A stretch of 64,000 bases of DNA, taken from Sunxiuqinia rutila. Lineage in GTDB: Bacteria; Bacteroidota; Bacteroidia; Bacteroidales; Prolixibacteraceae. The DNA lies in assembly GCF_050589705.1 (NCBI RefSeq), contig NZ_JBNGOT010000010.1, forward strand, positions 103,239 through 167,238, in the 5' to 3' direction. Shown here piece after piece: positions 17,845 through 27,324 of the stretch. The notes below the pieces were generated by a model. The model saw only the letters and a program-made list of their open reading frames with translations. It was not told where the DNA came from and made no database searches. A program made the translations under genes and the position numbers. Each line of letters starts with the position of its first letter. Within the stretch, counting starts at the first letter, position 1.

Positions 17845-18744
17845 TAATGCTCCCAATCCTTGTAAACTTACCAGTCCGTCCGGTTCAGTCCGATGCTCCA
17901 GGATGTAATCAACTGCTTTCTGAGCCATTGACGAAGCTGTAAGCAATAACTTTTTATCCTCCTTTAATTTCCCGATCCAGCTTTTAATGTAAGCAGCACT
18001 GTTATCGATTGTGGCATTCTGAATACCGGTGAGGTAGCACAGGTAAGCAGCCCCCATTTCAGCAACAAGTTCTTCAATACTATAATCTGAAGAGCCGAAC
18101 TTATGATTAGGTAGTTTTACATGCCTTCCTGTCCGGTTGATGTGACCTGTTGCATGAATGGCCTCATGATAGAGAACTGAATAAAATTGTTCGTCCTGGA
18201 AAAAAGTACGAGGATTTGGCATTCCGATATAGTCTCCAGATGGTGAGTAAAAGGCATGAGATTGATCTAATCTGATTTCAGGACAACCAGACCAGCCCTC
18301 GATTAACTTTTCTGCCTGATCAATCGGATTAAAATCGTGATCGTAGGCTGCGGTCGATGGAATTTTACTTTCATCAATTCCCTCGGTTTGTTTCAGATTG
18401 AAAACGGTGTAATACCTCAGCAACGGAATTTGATCAATACTTCCATCCTTTTCTTCTTTTTCCAATATCTTCCAAAAAACAACAGGAAATCCTTTCTGCC
18501 CTTTCAAAACATGACCTCCAAGTTCTTGCACTTGCCTAAAGGTGAGGAAAAACGGGGAATCAAATTGACTGGCAACCGTTAGAAGAAACCAGAAATTAAA
18601 ACCACGGTAAACTTTACGGTGAATCATATTCTGCGGTAACCCGTTTTCTACTTTCCACGGCATTTGCCAAGGAATAACACCTTTTTCCAAACGCTCAACA
18701 ATCAGGTTGGTAACCATTTCATAAATATCAAATGAAGTTTTCAT
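17830..18744 (-). CDS. ArdC-type antirestriction / ssDNA-binding protein with zincin domain
   Basis: The true start is probably the ATG at 18744 (304 residues); the frame continues to 19050 without family similarity. The N-terminal ArdC ssDNA-binding domain includes IPWQMPW, YRGFNFWFL, SPFFLTFRQVQELGGHVLKG and FPVVFWK. The C-terminal metallopeptidase-like domain carries HEAIH (H193, E194, H197) followed by the downstream ELVAEMGAAYLC helix with its glutamate. ArdC-type proteins protect incoming DNA from type I and II restriction during conjugation. It is convergent with the integrase, consistent with cargo of a small mobile element. Confidence 0.88.
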   Translation of the reverse strand: MKTSFDIYEMVTNLIVERLEKGVIPWQMPWKVENGLPQNMIHRKVYRGFNFWFLLTVASQFDSPFFLTFRQVQELGGHVLKGQKGFPVVFWKILEKEEKDGSIDQIPLLRYYTVFNLKQTEGIDESKIPSTAAYDHDFNPIDQAEKLIEGWSGCPEIRLDQSHAFYSPSGDYIGMPNPRTFFQDEQFYSVLYHEAIHATGHINRTGRHVKLPNHKFGSSDYSIEELVAEMGAAYLCYLTGIQNATIDNSAAYIKSWIGKLKEDKKLLLTASSMAQKAVDYILEHRTEPDGLVSLQGLGALAKAE

Positions 18745-19129
18745 GGGAAAATGCTGCTGCCCTGCAGACTTATTTTGGCACCCTTGAAGTATCCAAGGAA
18801 ATCTCTGGCACGCCATTAAACTTAAATTTTTGGCGTACCTCCATTGAGCTATACCGGATGAGGTCAATGGGGTGCATGTCATTCCGATAATAATCGGAAT
18901 GAACGCATCCGAAGGAAACGAGCCACGAAAAGCGAGTTCCCCTTTACCGTTCCGGGAAGCGATTAATAACTTTGTCAGAAATTTGAGTGTAACAGGAATC
19001 CTCAATACAGATCTCCCTAGAATTAATGAAACGAAAAAAGGAGTGGTCAATCCAAATCAGACTGGAGTTGCTACATTGGAACAGACAGAAAGTAAAGGTA
19101 TGATTGCCCCTAAATTATACCTTAGTATC
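18745..19129. other. Gene-poor interval upstream of ArdC-like gene
   Basis: No convincing gene is seen in this stretch. It holds a short palindrome (ATTCCGAT-aa-ATCGGAAT, about 18880-18897) and open frames on both strands that lack family features. It may be decayed element DNA. Confidence 0.4.
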
Positions 19130-19192
19130 ATGAAAAAAGCTAGAAGGACTTTTACAAGAGAATTTAAGCTTAATACAGCTGGGCCTCGCTAA
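19101..19192 (+). pseudogene. Truncated IS3-family transposase OrfA remnant with possible IS end
   Basis: An ATG at 19130 opens MKKARRTFTREFKL, a typical start of IS3-family OrfA helix-turn-helix proteins, but the frame stops after 20 codons (19190-19192). TGATTGCCCCTAAATTA at 19101-19117 could be the left terminal repeat, as IS3 ends begin with TG. The rest of the IS is missing, so only its 5' end remains. Confidence 0.5.
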
Positions 19193-19258
19193 CGACTAGT
19201 ACTAGCCAGAGGAAATAAAAAAGGAGGAAAACCTATTTAATTTCCCTCCTACTCTATT

Positions 19259-19699
19259 TTAATGGATTTTTTGTGTTAGAACAGCTTCGCCGGCTTTGAT
19301 GCGCTGAGCCAGCGATTGGATGGTTTCATTATTTACCATCTCCGCAAAGTTGTCTCTGATTTTGGAAAATTCATCGTGCAACGGACATTTGTTGGTCGCA
19401 TCGCAATTTTTAAATCCAAAACTACAGCGTGTAAAGGATTTTTCACCGTCAATGGCCACAATAACCCGATACAGTTTTAACGGGCCATCCTGCTCATCAA
19501 AGGTAAAACCACCATTGCGCCCTTTCAAACTGTAAATCAAACTGAAGCGGGTCATAATCTGAAGAATCTTTGCCGTGAAATGTTCCGGAGAATCAATCTC
19601 CCGTGCTACTTGCCGGTATCCCGGACGTTTTCCTTCCCAATTTTGCATCTGGATGTAAACCAGTGCACGAATAGCATATTCTGCAGATTTTGAAAGCAT
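19259..19699 (-). CDS. Rrf2-family transcriptional regulator (NsrR-like Fe-S sensor)
   Basis: The 146-residue protein starts MLSKSAEYAIRALVYIQ and has the Rrf2 winged helix (YRQVAREI..PEHFTAKILQ, LKGRNGGF). Three cysteines in the sensing loop, CSFGFKNCDATNKC (about residues 92-105), can ligate a [2Fe-2S] or [4Fe-4S] cluster as in NsrR, IscR or RsrR. The downstream neighbours on the chromosome, Ric and NO reductase, point to nitric oxide as the signal. The gene is on the minus strand 22 bases after ric, so it is probably in the same transcript. Confidence 0.9.
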   Translation of the reverse strand: MLSKSAEYAIRALVYIQMQNWEGKRPGYRQVAREIDSPEHFTAKILQIMTRFSLIYSLKGRNGGFTFDEQDGPLKLYRVIVAIDGEKSFTRCSFGFKNCDATNKCPLHDEFSKIRDNFAEMVNNETIQSLAQRIKAGEAVLTQKIH

Positions 19700-19721
19700 G
19701 TTTTTTTGTTTGAACGCAAAT

Positions 19722-20447
19722 TTAGTTCTTTTTCACAACTTCTTGCTCGAGTAGCGCTGCCTTTGGAAAAAGAATGTTGTTTTCCAGGTGTATATGCCGG
19801 TGCAGGTCTTTTTCGAAAGAGTGCAGGGTTTCATAAGCTGCCCGATAAGTATTGCACGCATCCTGTGGGATGGTGTAATTTTGTGTTAAACGGGCTATTT
19901 CTTCGAAACGGGCTCCTTCATTTTCATGTTCCTGCATCATGGCATTGATGGGGTTGTTTACCGACGCATTGTTGGAAATCGTGATGGTTTTGGTTTCTCG
20001 CTTCAACTGGCTTAACTTCTCAATTAAAGGAAACAAAACAATTTCTTCTTTTTGCATATGCATCGTCAATTGCCCTGCCGACTCTTTGAAATGGGCATTT
20101 ACCTCAATAATCTCAGGATGGCGTTCGCCATGTACTTCTTCGATTTTATCCAGCATCCGGGAAAGCAGCGGGATGGTCTCCCGGACAAAACTATGATGGG
20201 TATTAATAATGTACTGAATCAAGTCGACCAGTTCCATCGAATCAAAGTTAGGGGCATTGGTCGGTTGCTGAATGGCTTCTTCCAGTCGGCTAATCAGCTC
20301 GCCAGGATTGAGCGATTTTTCTTGACAGACTCTTTCCAGACTTTCTTTTCCTCCACAGCAAAAGTCAATCTGGTAATCATCAAACACTTTAACGGTTTGA
20401 AAATGGGTTTTGGCAATTTCGCCAACGGGTGTTTCTAAGCTAATCAT
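19722..20447 (-). CDS. ric: Iron-sulfur cluster repair di-iron protein Ric (YtfE/ScdA)
   Basis: Ric (YtfE, ScdA, DnrN) is a cytoplasmic di-iron protein that repairs iron-sulfur clusters harmed by nitric oxide or peroxide. The 241-residue protein has the N-terminal DUF542 domain with its CCGG motif (DFCCGGKESL, near residue 30) and a hemerythrin-like domain with ligand histidines in INTHHSFVRE, VNAHFKES, MQKEE, MQEHENEG and HRHIHLENN. It is divergent from the NO reductase and followed by the Rrf2 regulator. Confidence 0.95.
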   Translation of the reverse strand: MISLETPVGEIAKTHFQTVKVFDDYQIDFCCGGKESLERVCQEKSLNPGELISRLEEAIQQPTNAPNFDSMELVDLIQYIINTHHSFVRETIPLLSRMLDKIEEVHGERHPEIIEVNAHFKESAGQLTMHMQKEEIVLFPLIEKLSQLKRETKTITISNNASVNNPINAMMQEHENEGARFEEIARLTQNYTIPQDACNTYRAAYETLHSFEKDLHRHIHLENNILFPKAALLEQEVVKKN

Positions 20448-20500
20448 GACGTTTAATTTTTAGGGATAAAGACTTTGCAAAAAAATGTGGACAAATACAT

Positions 20501-20556
20501 CCATTGATCTACAAATCTAATGCAATCTTTTTATATTTGCAATAGAAGATCAATGG
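20501..20556. promoter_or_regulatory. Divergent ric/NO-reductase control region with inverted repeat and -7 box
   Basis: CCATTGATCT (20501-20510) and AGATCAATGG (20547-20556) are perfect reverse complements around 36 bases. Between them lies TATATTTG (20532-20539), a match to the -7 consensus TAnnTTTG, 41 bases before the reductase start. The layout suggests an operator pair for the Rrf2 regulator or a CRP/FNR-type protein; which one binds is not shown. Confidence 0.55.
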
Positions 20557-20579
20557 AGATTAATATCTACTAAAATTTT

Positions 20580-22835
20580 ATGAGTACGAAGAAGTTATGG
20601 TATGGATTTACCGCAGTAATGGTGCTGTCTTTCGCGGTACTTTTGTTTTATGGTTACGAAATTTACCGGCAGGCTCCACCAATGCCTGATCAGGTGGTGA
20701 CAAGCTCCGGAAAAACTGTTTTTAGTGGGCAAGACATTAAGGATGGTCAGAATGTATGGCAATCAATTGGTGGACATCAGTTAGGAACGGTATGGGGGCA
20801 TGGTGCGTACCAGGCCCCAGACTGGACAGCAGACTGGCTTCACCGGGAGGCTATGTTTTTGTTGAACTATTGGGGTAAAAAAGATTTTGGAAAGGCTTAT
20901 GAGCTGTTGAATGAAGAGCAAAAAGCGGCTCTGGAGGCTCGGGTTCAAAAGGAAATGCGAACCAACACCTACGACGAGTCAACGGGAAATCTGGTTATTT
21001 CAGAACTTCGGGCTTTGGCTATCCGGGAGGTTAGTAAGCACTATTCCGGTTTGTTTCAGGATGGCCCTGAGGAAGCTGCTCTGCGGGAAGCTTATGCTAT
21101 TCCGGAGAATACCATTAAGGAACAGAAGCGAATGGATCACATGAATGCTTTCTTCTTCTGGGCGACATGGGCTACGGTAACGGAGCGCCCCGGACAGGAA
21201 ATATCGTACACCAACAACTGGCCCCCGGAAGAACTGGTAGGCAATAGACCGACCAGTGCTTTGATTTTGTGGACGGGTTTCAGTGTAATTATTCTGCTGG
21301 CTGGTATTGGATGGTTGTCGTGGTACTATGCTTCTTCCAAAGGTGATGAAGAACATCAGCCCGTGCCGGAAGTGAACCCGGTTAGTGGGATGAAATTGTT
21401 TCCATCGATGAAAGCGACCTTAAAGTATTTTTGGGTGGTTTCTCTGCTGATGCTGGTGCAGATTATTGCCGGAGTTATTACGGCTCACTATGGGGTTGAA
21501 GGCAGTGCTTTTTATGGCATTCCGCTGGATCAATGGTTGCCTTATTCCATATCCAGAACCTGGCATGTTCAAATTGGTATTTTCTGGATTGCTACTTCCT
21601 GGCTGGCTACCGGCTTGTTTTTTGCTCCGGCCATTGCCGGTAAAGAACCCAAATTTCAGAAACTGGGAGTTGACTTGTTGTTTTTTGCATTGCTGGTTAT
21701 TGTTGTCGGATCATTGGCCGGACAATGGCTTGGGGTGATGCAGAAACTGGGTTTGGTTGAGAATTTCTGGTTCGGACACCAAGGCTATGAGTACGTTGAG
21801 CTGGGACGTTTTTGGCAAATCTTTCTGTTTATTGGCTTATTTATTTGGTTGTTTTTGATGGGACGAGCCCTGTTGCCGGCTTTACGCGAGCGGTCAGAAA
21901 ACCGCAACCTGCTCATCATGTTCCTGATTGCATCGATTGCCATTGCCTCGTTTTACGGTGCCGGACTGATGTGGGGACGACAAACACACCTGGCTATTGC
22001 CGAATATTGGCGCTGGTGGGTGGTTCACCTTTGGGTGGAAGGATTCTTCGAAGTATTTGCAACGGTGATTATTGCTTACCTGTTTGTACGGATGCAGCTG
22101 ATTGGTTCGAAGATAGCCACCACTACGGTTTTGTTTTCCACCATCATTTTTCTGAGTGGAGGTATTTTGGGAACTTTCCATCACTTATATTTTACAGGAA
22201 CGCCCACGGCGGTGCTGGCCTTGGGGGCTACATTCAGCGCGCTTGAAGTTGTCCCGCTGGTTTTAATGGGCTTCGAAGCCTACCATAACCTGACTTTGAG
22301 TCGTTCGGGTGAGTGGGTGAAAGCTTACAAGTGGCCGATCTATTGTTTTATTGCTGTTGCATTCTGGAATTTTCTGGGAGCCGGAATCTTTGGATTTTTG
22401 ATCAATCCCCCCATTGCTCTTTACTACATGCAAGGCTTGAATACCACTCCGGTTCATGGTCATACTGCTTTATTCGGGGTTTATGGCTTTCTTGGAATTG
22501 GCTTGATGTTGTTTGTGTTGCGAGATATGAATCTGAAAAGCGAATGGAAAGAGAAGCCAATTAAGTTTGCTTTTTGGGCTATTAACATTGGCCTTTTGCT
22601 GATGGTGTTGATTAGTGTTCTGCCGGTTGGATTGGCACAAACCTGGGCCAGTGTTAAGTTTGGTTTGTGGTATGCCCGTTCGGCCGAGTTTATGCAGCAG
22701 CCCTTTATGGCCACACTGAAATGGTTACGGGTGATTGGAGATACGATTTTTGCTGCCGGGGTATTTGTTTTGGTTTATCATGTGTTTGGCCTGGCCTTTG
22801 GCTGGTCATTTGAGAAAGATACAACGCAAGCCTGA
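20580..22835 (+). CDS. norZ: Quinol-dependent nitric oxide reductase (qNOR)
   Basis: qNOR reduces two NO to N2O with electrons from quinol in the inner membrane. The 751-residue protein has the N-terminal extension of single-subunit NORs (one helix, then a periplasmic domain with GGHQLGTVWGHGAYQAPDWTADWLHRE) and about twelve further helices. Ligand residues are visible: H329 for heme b, H483 and E487 for the non-heme iron (HLWVEG), the H534-H535 pair in FHHLYFTG, and H626/H628 in HGH for the hemes. Spacing matches cNOR NorB. It is divergent from ric and Rrf2, giving a detoxification rather than a full denitrification context; no nir or nos genes are seen. Confidence 0.96.
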   Translation: MSTKKLWYGFTAVMVLSFAVLLFYGYEIYRQAPPMPDQVVTSSGKTVFSGQDIKDGQNVWQSIGGHQLGTVWGHGAYQAPDWTADWLHREAMFLLNYWGKKDFGKAYELLNEEQKAALEARVQKEMRTNTYDESTGNLVISELRALAIREVSKHYSGLFQDGPEEAALREAYAIPENTIKEQKRMDHMNAFFFWATWATVTERPGQEISYTNNWPPEELVGNRPTSALILWTGFSVIILLAGIGWLSWYYASSKGDEEHQPVPEVNPVSGMKLFPSMKATLKYFWVVSLLMLVQIIAGVITAHYGVEGSAFYGIPLDQWLPYSISRTWHVQIGIFWIATSWLATGLFFAPAIAGKEPKFQKLGVDLLFFALLVIVVGSLAGQWLGVMQKLGLVENFWFGHQGYEYVELGRFWQIFLFIGLFIWLFLMGRALLPALRERSENRNLLIMFLIASIAIASFYGAGLMWGRQTHLAIAEYWRWWVVHLWVEGFFEVFATVIIAYLFVRMQLIGSKIATTTVLFSTIIFLSGGILGTFHHLYFTGTPTAVLALGATFSALEVVPLVLMGFEAYHNLTLSRSGEWVKAYKWPIYCFIAVAFWNFLGAGIFGFLINPPIALYYMQGLNTTPVHGHTALFGVYGFLGIGLMLFVLRDMNLKSEWKEKPIKFAFWAINIGLLLMVLISVLPVGLAQTWASVKFGLWYARSAEFMQQPFMATLKWLRVIGDTIFAAGVFVLVYHVFGLAFGWSFEKDTTQA

Positions 22836-22865
22836 TTATTAGTCGTTATTGTTGATTTTTCGCTT

Positions 22866-22898
22866 AAAAGCCGCCCTTGTTGGGGTGGCTTTTATTTT
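22866..22898 (+). terminator. Terminator after NO reductase
   Basis: AAAAGCCGCCC and GGGTGGCTTTT form a stem with one G-T pair and a short loop, followed by ATTTTTA, 31 bases past the stop codon. Confidence 0.85.
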
Positions 22899-23162
22899 TA
22901 CTGAGAATGCATAGGATTGATTGAGGGCTGTAAAGCGTCGGGCTTTCGGAGCGGGAGGCGCAGCGCGTGTTCCTATAGGAAGCTGTTATGTAGTTATTAC
23001 AAGGAAGCAAGAGCATTTGATAGTTAACAGTTAGCAATTGGCCTAGCTAACCGCTCATGTCCTTAAAATTCCGCAATATCACCTTAATAATACCAGCCTT
23101 TATTCATTCGATTCAGATCTATCTGATTCACAATCCTTGCCATGATCGGAACTATAAAAAAG
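22899..23162. other. Intergenic stretch between NO reductase and the PUL
   Basis: No gene, RNA or clear repeat is recognised. A locally GC-rich patch (about 22935-22970, GTCGGGCTTTCGGAGCGGGA) stands out from the AT-rich surroundings and could be a scar of a lost element. Confidence 0.3.
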
Positions 23163-23199
23163 TGAGGTTCTCCCAAAAACTTGTTTTGAGAGAACCTTA
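23163..23199 (-). terminator. Terminator at the 3' end of the PUL
   Basis: AGGTTCTC...CAAAAAC and GTTTTG.GAGAACCT make a stem of about 15 pairs. On the minus strand it is followed by CACTTTTTTAT, so it can end transcription from the GH95 gene 34 bases away. Confidence 0.85.
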
Positions 23200-23232
23200 T
23201 ATATTGCAGAGATATTTATGGATCAATTCATT

Positions 23233-25641
23233 TTAATTTCTAATTAACTGCATGTTTGAATCGAATGGATAGCTTTGTCCTTTCTCCGTTTGCTCCAGCT
23301 CAATCATTTGATCTCCATACTTCAGTTTTACCGGCAAGCCATTCAGCGATGTTATTGTTGCCTGGGTCAATTGACCGTTTTGCCAGTCAATAGCCACGAT
23401 GAAGCCACCCCGAGCTTTTAATCCTTCAACTTTACCCGTTGGCCAGGCAGAAGGTAAGGCTGGCAGCAAGTCGATATACCCCGCATGACTTTGAAGTAGC
23501 ATTTCGGCAATACCGGCCGTTGAACCAAAGTTAGCATCCATCTGGAATGGTGGATGTTGCCCGAATAAGTTTGGGGAAGTACTCTTGGCCAATACCGTGT
23601 TCAAGCTTTCCTTGGCTTTGTCACCATCATGCAAGCGCGCATATTGATTAATCAGCCAGGCAGCACTCCAGCCCGTGTGGCCTCCTCCATTGGCTATGCG
23701 ATGATCCAATGACTTACGAGCTGCTTCCATCAACTCGGGAGCGCTTTCAAAATTAATCTGAGCACCCGGATGCATGGCAAACAAATGCGAAATATGGCGA
23801 TGCCCAGGCTCAACCTCCGGGAACTCTTCAGCCCACTCCATCAATCGACCATCCGACCCCACTTTTGATCCGGCCAGTTTCGCTTGTGCTTTTGCTACTT
23901 TGCCTACCAGTTCCTTTTCAATGCCTAAAATCTGCGAAGCGTGAACGTAATCTGCAAACAACTGCCAGATTACTTGCTGGTCGTGCGTTGGCCCCATGCT
24001 AATTTGGCTGCGGCTTCCATCGGGGGCAATAAACGTATTCTCCGGTGATACAGCCGGACCTGATACCAGTTTCCCGGTTTCTTGATCTTCAACCAGCCAA
24101 TCCAGGTAAAACAAAACAGAACCTTCAAGTACAGGATATAGGCGCTTTAAGAAAGCCTCATCGCCCGTAAAAGCATAATGCTCAAAAACATGGGTACTGA
24201 TCCAGGCACCACCACCAGAGTGCAAGCCCCAACTGGCACTTTCGCCCGGCGAGGTATAGCCCCAAACATTCGCAACCGGGTGTACCACCCAGCCATTCAT
24301 TCCATATTGTGTGTAAGCCGTTTTCTCTCCTGGCTCCGAGATCATTTCAATAAAATCAAACAAGGGCAAGTGCATTTCCGAAAGGTTGGTCACCTCTACT
24401 GGCCAGTAATTCATTTGCACATTCACATCGGTATGGTAATCGCCATTCCAGGGCGTTTGGATTTTGTTGGCCCAAAGACCTTGCAAGTTGGCCGGCAAAG
24501 TTCCGGGACGAGAGGACGCAATCATCAGGTAACGACCGTATTGAAACAACAACTCAGCCAGGTGGGGATCATTTTTTGTTTCCTTGAAGGTCGCCAATCG
24601 CTCATCCGTTGGAATAGCGGTCAGCTCTTCCGGTGTAATGTCCAAACTCACCCGGTTAAAATAGCTTTGATATTCATCCAGATGGGCTTGTTTCAAATCC
24701 GGATAACTCTTTTCAGAGGCCGCTTGCAACCGCTTGCTTGTTAAGGCAGCGTAGTCACGCCCTTTGAAGACGGGATAATCCAACACATAATCCGTGGAGG
24801 CGGCTAATAAAAGCGTTACTTCATCAGCATCCTTTACCGTCAACCCATCATCGCCAGAGCTAACTGTTCCCCCTTTAGTGATGGCTTTTAAGCGAGCCAT
24901 ATAATGTAAGTTTTCACCACCCTTGCCATCACTAAGCGCTCCGCTCATGATCAACTCATCGCCTTCAGCGTAAGTTTTGAAACGCTCCGGACGATCCATT
25001 TCACAACTAAAAGAAAGCTGTCTGGGTTTGTCTGCCGTTAAGCGAACGACCATCACCTGATCAGGTTGACTAACAAAAACTTCGCGTTGGAAAGTCACCC
25101 CATCCTGAACGTAAGTCACGCGGGCGATCGCATCCGTTAAATCCAGCTCCCGATAATAGTTATCGTAGGGCAGCTTTTTGTCAAAGTCGATGCGTAAATC
25201 GCCCAGTGTCTGGAAACATCCAAAAGGGACTTCTGCCCCATTGCCATGCCCGGTCCCTTTCCCTTGACAGATTTGGGTTTTATTGGTTAATGCTGTCGCC
25301 TCTTTGTACTTTCCATCATTCAAAAGCCGACGAATCTCACCGAGGTATTTACTTGCCTCCGGGTTGTCATTTTCATCCACACTTCCCGACCACATGCTCT
25401 CTTCGCTTAGCTGAATGCGCTCCTGGTGAACATCACCAAAAACCATGGCGCCCAGGGAGCCATTTCCCAACGGTAAGGCACTTAACCACTGAGGATCATC
25501 TTTCCATCCATTGGGATCATCGGCAACCGTAGCATCTGCCGGTTGATCATACCAAATTTTAACAGGCTCTTTCGGCGGCTTCGTACAGGAAACACAGAGC
25601 ACTAAAACAAGTAGTGTAAAAACATTCATTGAGTTTTTCAT
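23233..25641 (-). CDS. GH95 alpha-L-fucosidase (lipoprotein)
   Basis: GH95 enzymes release L-fucose (or L-galactose) from glycans by inversion. The 802-residue protein has a lipoprotein signal (lipobox CVSC, C19), an N-terminal beta domain (LPLGNGSLGAMVFGDVHQERIQLSEESMWSG), an (alpha/alpha)6 barrel with WNGDYHTDVNVQMNYWP, and the catalytic acid region FQMDANFGSTAGIAEMLLQSH (D702). In the characterised enzyme AfcA the motif is HxNxN; here it is H403-T-D405-V-N407, so the first asparagine is replaced by aspartate. It is the last gene of the PUL and its DNA is more GC-rich than that of the central PUL genes. Confidence 0.93.
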   Translation of the reverse strand: MKNSMNVFTLLVLVLCVSCTKPPKEPVKIWYDQPADATVADDPNGWKDDPQWLSALPLGNGSLGAMVFGDVHQERIQLSEESMWSGSVDENDNPEASKYLGEIRRLLNDGKYKEATALTNKTQICQGKGTGHGNGAEVPFGCFQTLGDLRIDFDKKLPYDNYYRELDLTDAIARVTYVQDGVTFQREVFVSQPDQVMVVRLTADKPRQLSFSCEMDRPERFKTYAEGDELIMSGALSDGKGGENLHYMARLKAITKGGTVSSGDDGLTVKDADEVTLLLAASTDYVLDYPVFKGRDYAALTSKRLQAASEKSYPDLKQAHLDEYQSYFNRVSLDITPEELTAIPTDERLATFKETKNDPHLAELLFQYGRYLMIASSRPGTLPANLQGLWANKIQTPWNGDYHTDVNVQMNYWPVEVTNLSEMHLPLFDFIEMISEPGEKTAYTQYGMNGWVVHPVANVWGYTSPGESASWGLHSGGGAWISTHVFEHYAFTGDEAFLKRLYPVLEGSVLFYLDWLVEDQETGKLVSGPAVSPENTFIAPDGSRSQISMGPTHDQQVIWQLFADYVHASQILGIEKELVGKVAKAQAKLAGSKVGSDGRLMEWAEEFPEVEPGHRHISHLFAMHPGAQINFESAPELMEAARKSLDHRIANGGGHTGWSAAWLINQYARLHDGDKAKESLNTVLAKSTSPNLFGQHPPFQMDANFGSTAGIAEMLLQSHAGYIDLLPALPSAWPTGKVEGLKARGGFIVAIDWQNGQLTQATITSLNGLPVKLKYGDQMIELEQTEKGQSYPFDSNMQLIRN

Positions 25642-25731
25642 AAATCGTAGTAGTAATAATAGATTATTTGATTTTCAGATTTTAGACATTTATTGTATAT
25701 GGTTTTTGATTCAATTGCCTGGCATTCGCAA

Positions 25732-27324
25732 TCAATCAGCATCAAACGATTCAATAGGTTCCCTAAAATTAACTCCCTGTTTTTCTAATCCATCCAAATG
25801 CGGCTTCAACTTCTTTTTGAAAACATTCCAATCCCTTTTTTCAGGAGACGACCACCCAGCCTCAGCCAAAGCAAACCCGCGAGGCCAGGTCATATAAAAA
25901 GCTCGATCAATATCGCGAACATATTCCCCCCAGACTGTAGCTTCCACTCCAATTATGTGATCACATTTTGCGGGCTTCAAACCCATACAAGGATCAAACT
26001 GATAAACTTGCTTTAAAGAGAGAACTGGCATCCAATCACAAGTTTCTTCTCCTTTTGCTTGCGGATAATCAAAATAAGCATGCTCGCCTGGACTCATAAT
26101 CACACTATAACCATTCTTATACGCTTGGTGAATCACCTTCCGAGACAATCCTTTTCGCCATGCATACATGATACTATTTTCCGGATAATATGGCACATCC
26201 AGTTCATACCAGATTAACGGTTTTTTCTGGTTCTTCTGAAGCGACTTATTGACTCGCTCAAAAAAGAAACTCATCAGTTCTCTCGGATTTTCAATATCCA
26301 ATGTTTCCATTCTCATTTGGCATTTTGGACAGGTTTCCCAATGGTCCAGAGGAGCTTCATCTCCCCCAATATGAAACTCTTCGCTGGGAAAAATAGTAGA
26401 CAACTCTGTTATTACAGCATCTACAAACTGAAACACTTCGTCCTTCCCTGCGCATAACAGATCTTTAGAAACACCAGGCGTTGTCCGAACATTCAACTTT
26501 TTTTCATCAAAACAAGTTAAGTAAGGATAAGCTGCAATAGCAGCCACACTATGTCCGGGAATATCAATCTCAGGAATAATAGCAATATGCCTCTCTGCAG
26601 CATAAGCTACCAATTCTCTCATTTCATCCTGAGTGTAAAAACCTGCATGAGTTTTTCCGTCTCCGTCTGTTTCCTGCCTGACTGATCCTATTTCAGTCAA
26701 CTTTGGGTAGCTCTTTATTTCGATACGCCATCCCTGATCATCGCTCAAATGCAAGTGCAACCGGTTAAACTTATATTGTGCCATTACATCTACGTAACTT
26801 TTCAACCCATCCAAAGGTAAAAAGTACCTTGCCGGATCAAGCATCAAAGCGCGAAATGGAAAGCGAGGCTGATCAGTAATAAAAACGCCTTTAAGAGTCA
26901 TCGTTCTCGCATTATAATGTTGCCACATCCATTGCTTAAACGTTTGTAGTCCATAGAAAACTCCTGCAGAAGTACTTCCTGCAATTACAATACTATCGTT
27001 AGAAACCCATAGCTGATATTGTTCTTTAGCTGAAATCGTTTTGTCTAGTAGCAGCTTTATTTTGCCATCATAGTTGTGCCCTGTCCTTACAACCGTCTCA
27101 ATATCAAAATCTCGTTGTAGAAGATCCTTGCAATACTCTGCTTCAAACAATAAAGGCAAACCTGCCTCTATTGTTGTTTCCTCCGAAAAGTTAAACGTTG
27201 TGTTATTATCAGACACCTGTAATGGTTCCGGAATGATTGTATGCTCCTGTCCAAATGCGACTTCACAAAAACCGATCAACAAGAAAGCAATACCAAATAT
27301 GAACTTTTTAATTTCATTTCTCAT
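25732..27324 (-). CDS. GH20 beta-N-acetylhexosaminidase
   Basis: GH20 enzymes remove terminal beta-linked GlcNAc or GalNAc with substrate-assisted catalysis. The 530-residue protein has a signal peptide (to about residue 25), a GH20b N-terminal domain, and the TIM barrel with RALMLDPARYFLPLDGLKSYVDVMAQYKFNRLHLHLSDDQGWRIEIK shortened here by family signature, plus the catalytic pair D322-E323 in FHIGGDEAP. A CPKC pair follows the active site. It overlaps the upstream propeller gene by 11 bases, indicating translational coupling. Its presence suggests a target glycan with N-acetylhexosamine or a host/algal glycoprotein. Confidence 0.93.
   Translation of the reverse strand: MRNEIKKFIFGIAFLLIGFCEVAFGQEHTIIPEPLQVSDNNTTFNFSEETTIEAGLPLLFEAEYCKDLLQRDFDIETVVRTGHNYDGKIKLLLDKTISAKEQYQLWVSNDSIVIAGSTSAGVFYGLQTFKQWMWQHYNARTMTLKGVFITDQPRFPFRALMLDPARYFLPLDGLKSYVDVMAQYKFNRLHLHLSDDQGWRIEIKSYPKLTEIGSVRQETDGDGKTHAGFYTQDEMRELVAYAAERHIAIIPEIDIPGHSVAAIAAYPYLTCFDEKKLNVRTTPGVSKDLLCAGKDEVFQFVDAVITELSTIFPSEEFHIGGDEAPLDHWETCPKCQMRMETLDIENPRELMSFFFERVNKSLQKNQKKPLIWYELDVPYYPENSIMYAWRKGLSRKVIHQAYKNGYSVIMSPGEHAYFDYPQAKGEETCDWMPVLSLKQVYQFDPCMGLKPAKCDHIIGVEATVWGEYVRDIDRAFYMTWPRGFALAEAGWSSPEKRDWNVFKKKLKPHLDGLEKQGVNFREPIESFDAD

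Noticed and set aside
18872..19192. Plus-strand frame of 106 codons covering the IS3 stub
   Set aside because: Only the last 20 codons resemble a known family (IS3 OrfA); the preceding part has no motif and looks like chance, so only the stub is reported.
21812..22246. Plus-strand 144-codon frame inside the NO reductase gene
   Set aside because: It lies in another frame of a well-supported gene and shows no independent motifs.
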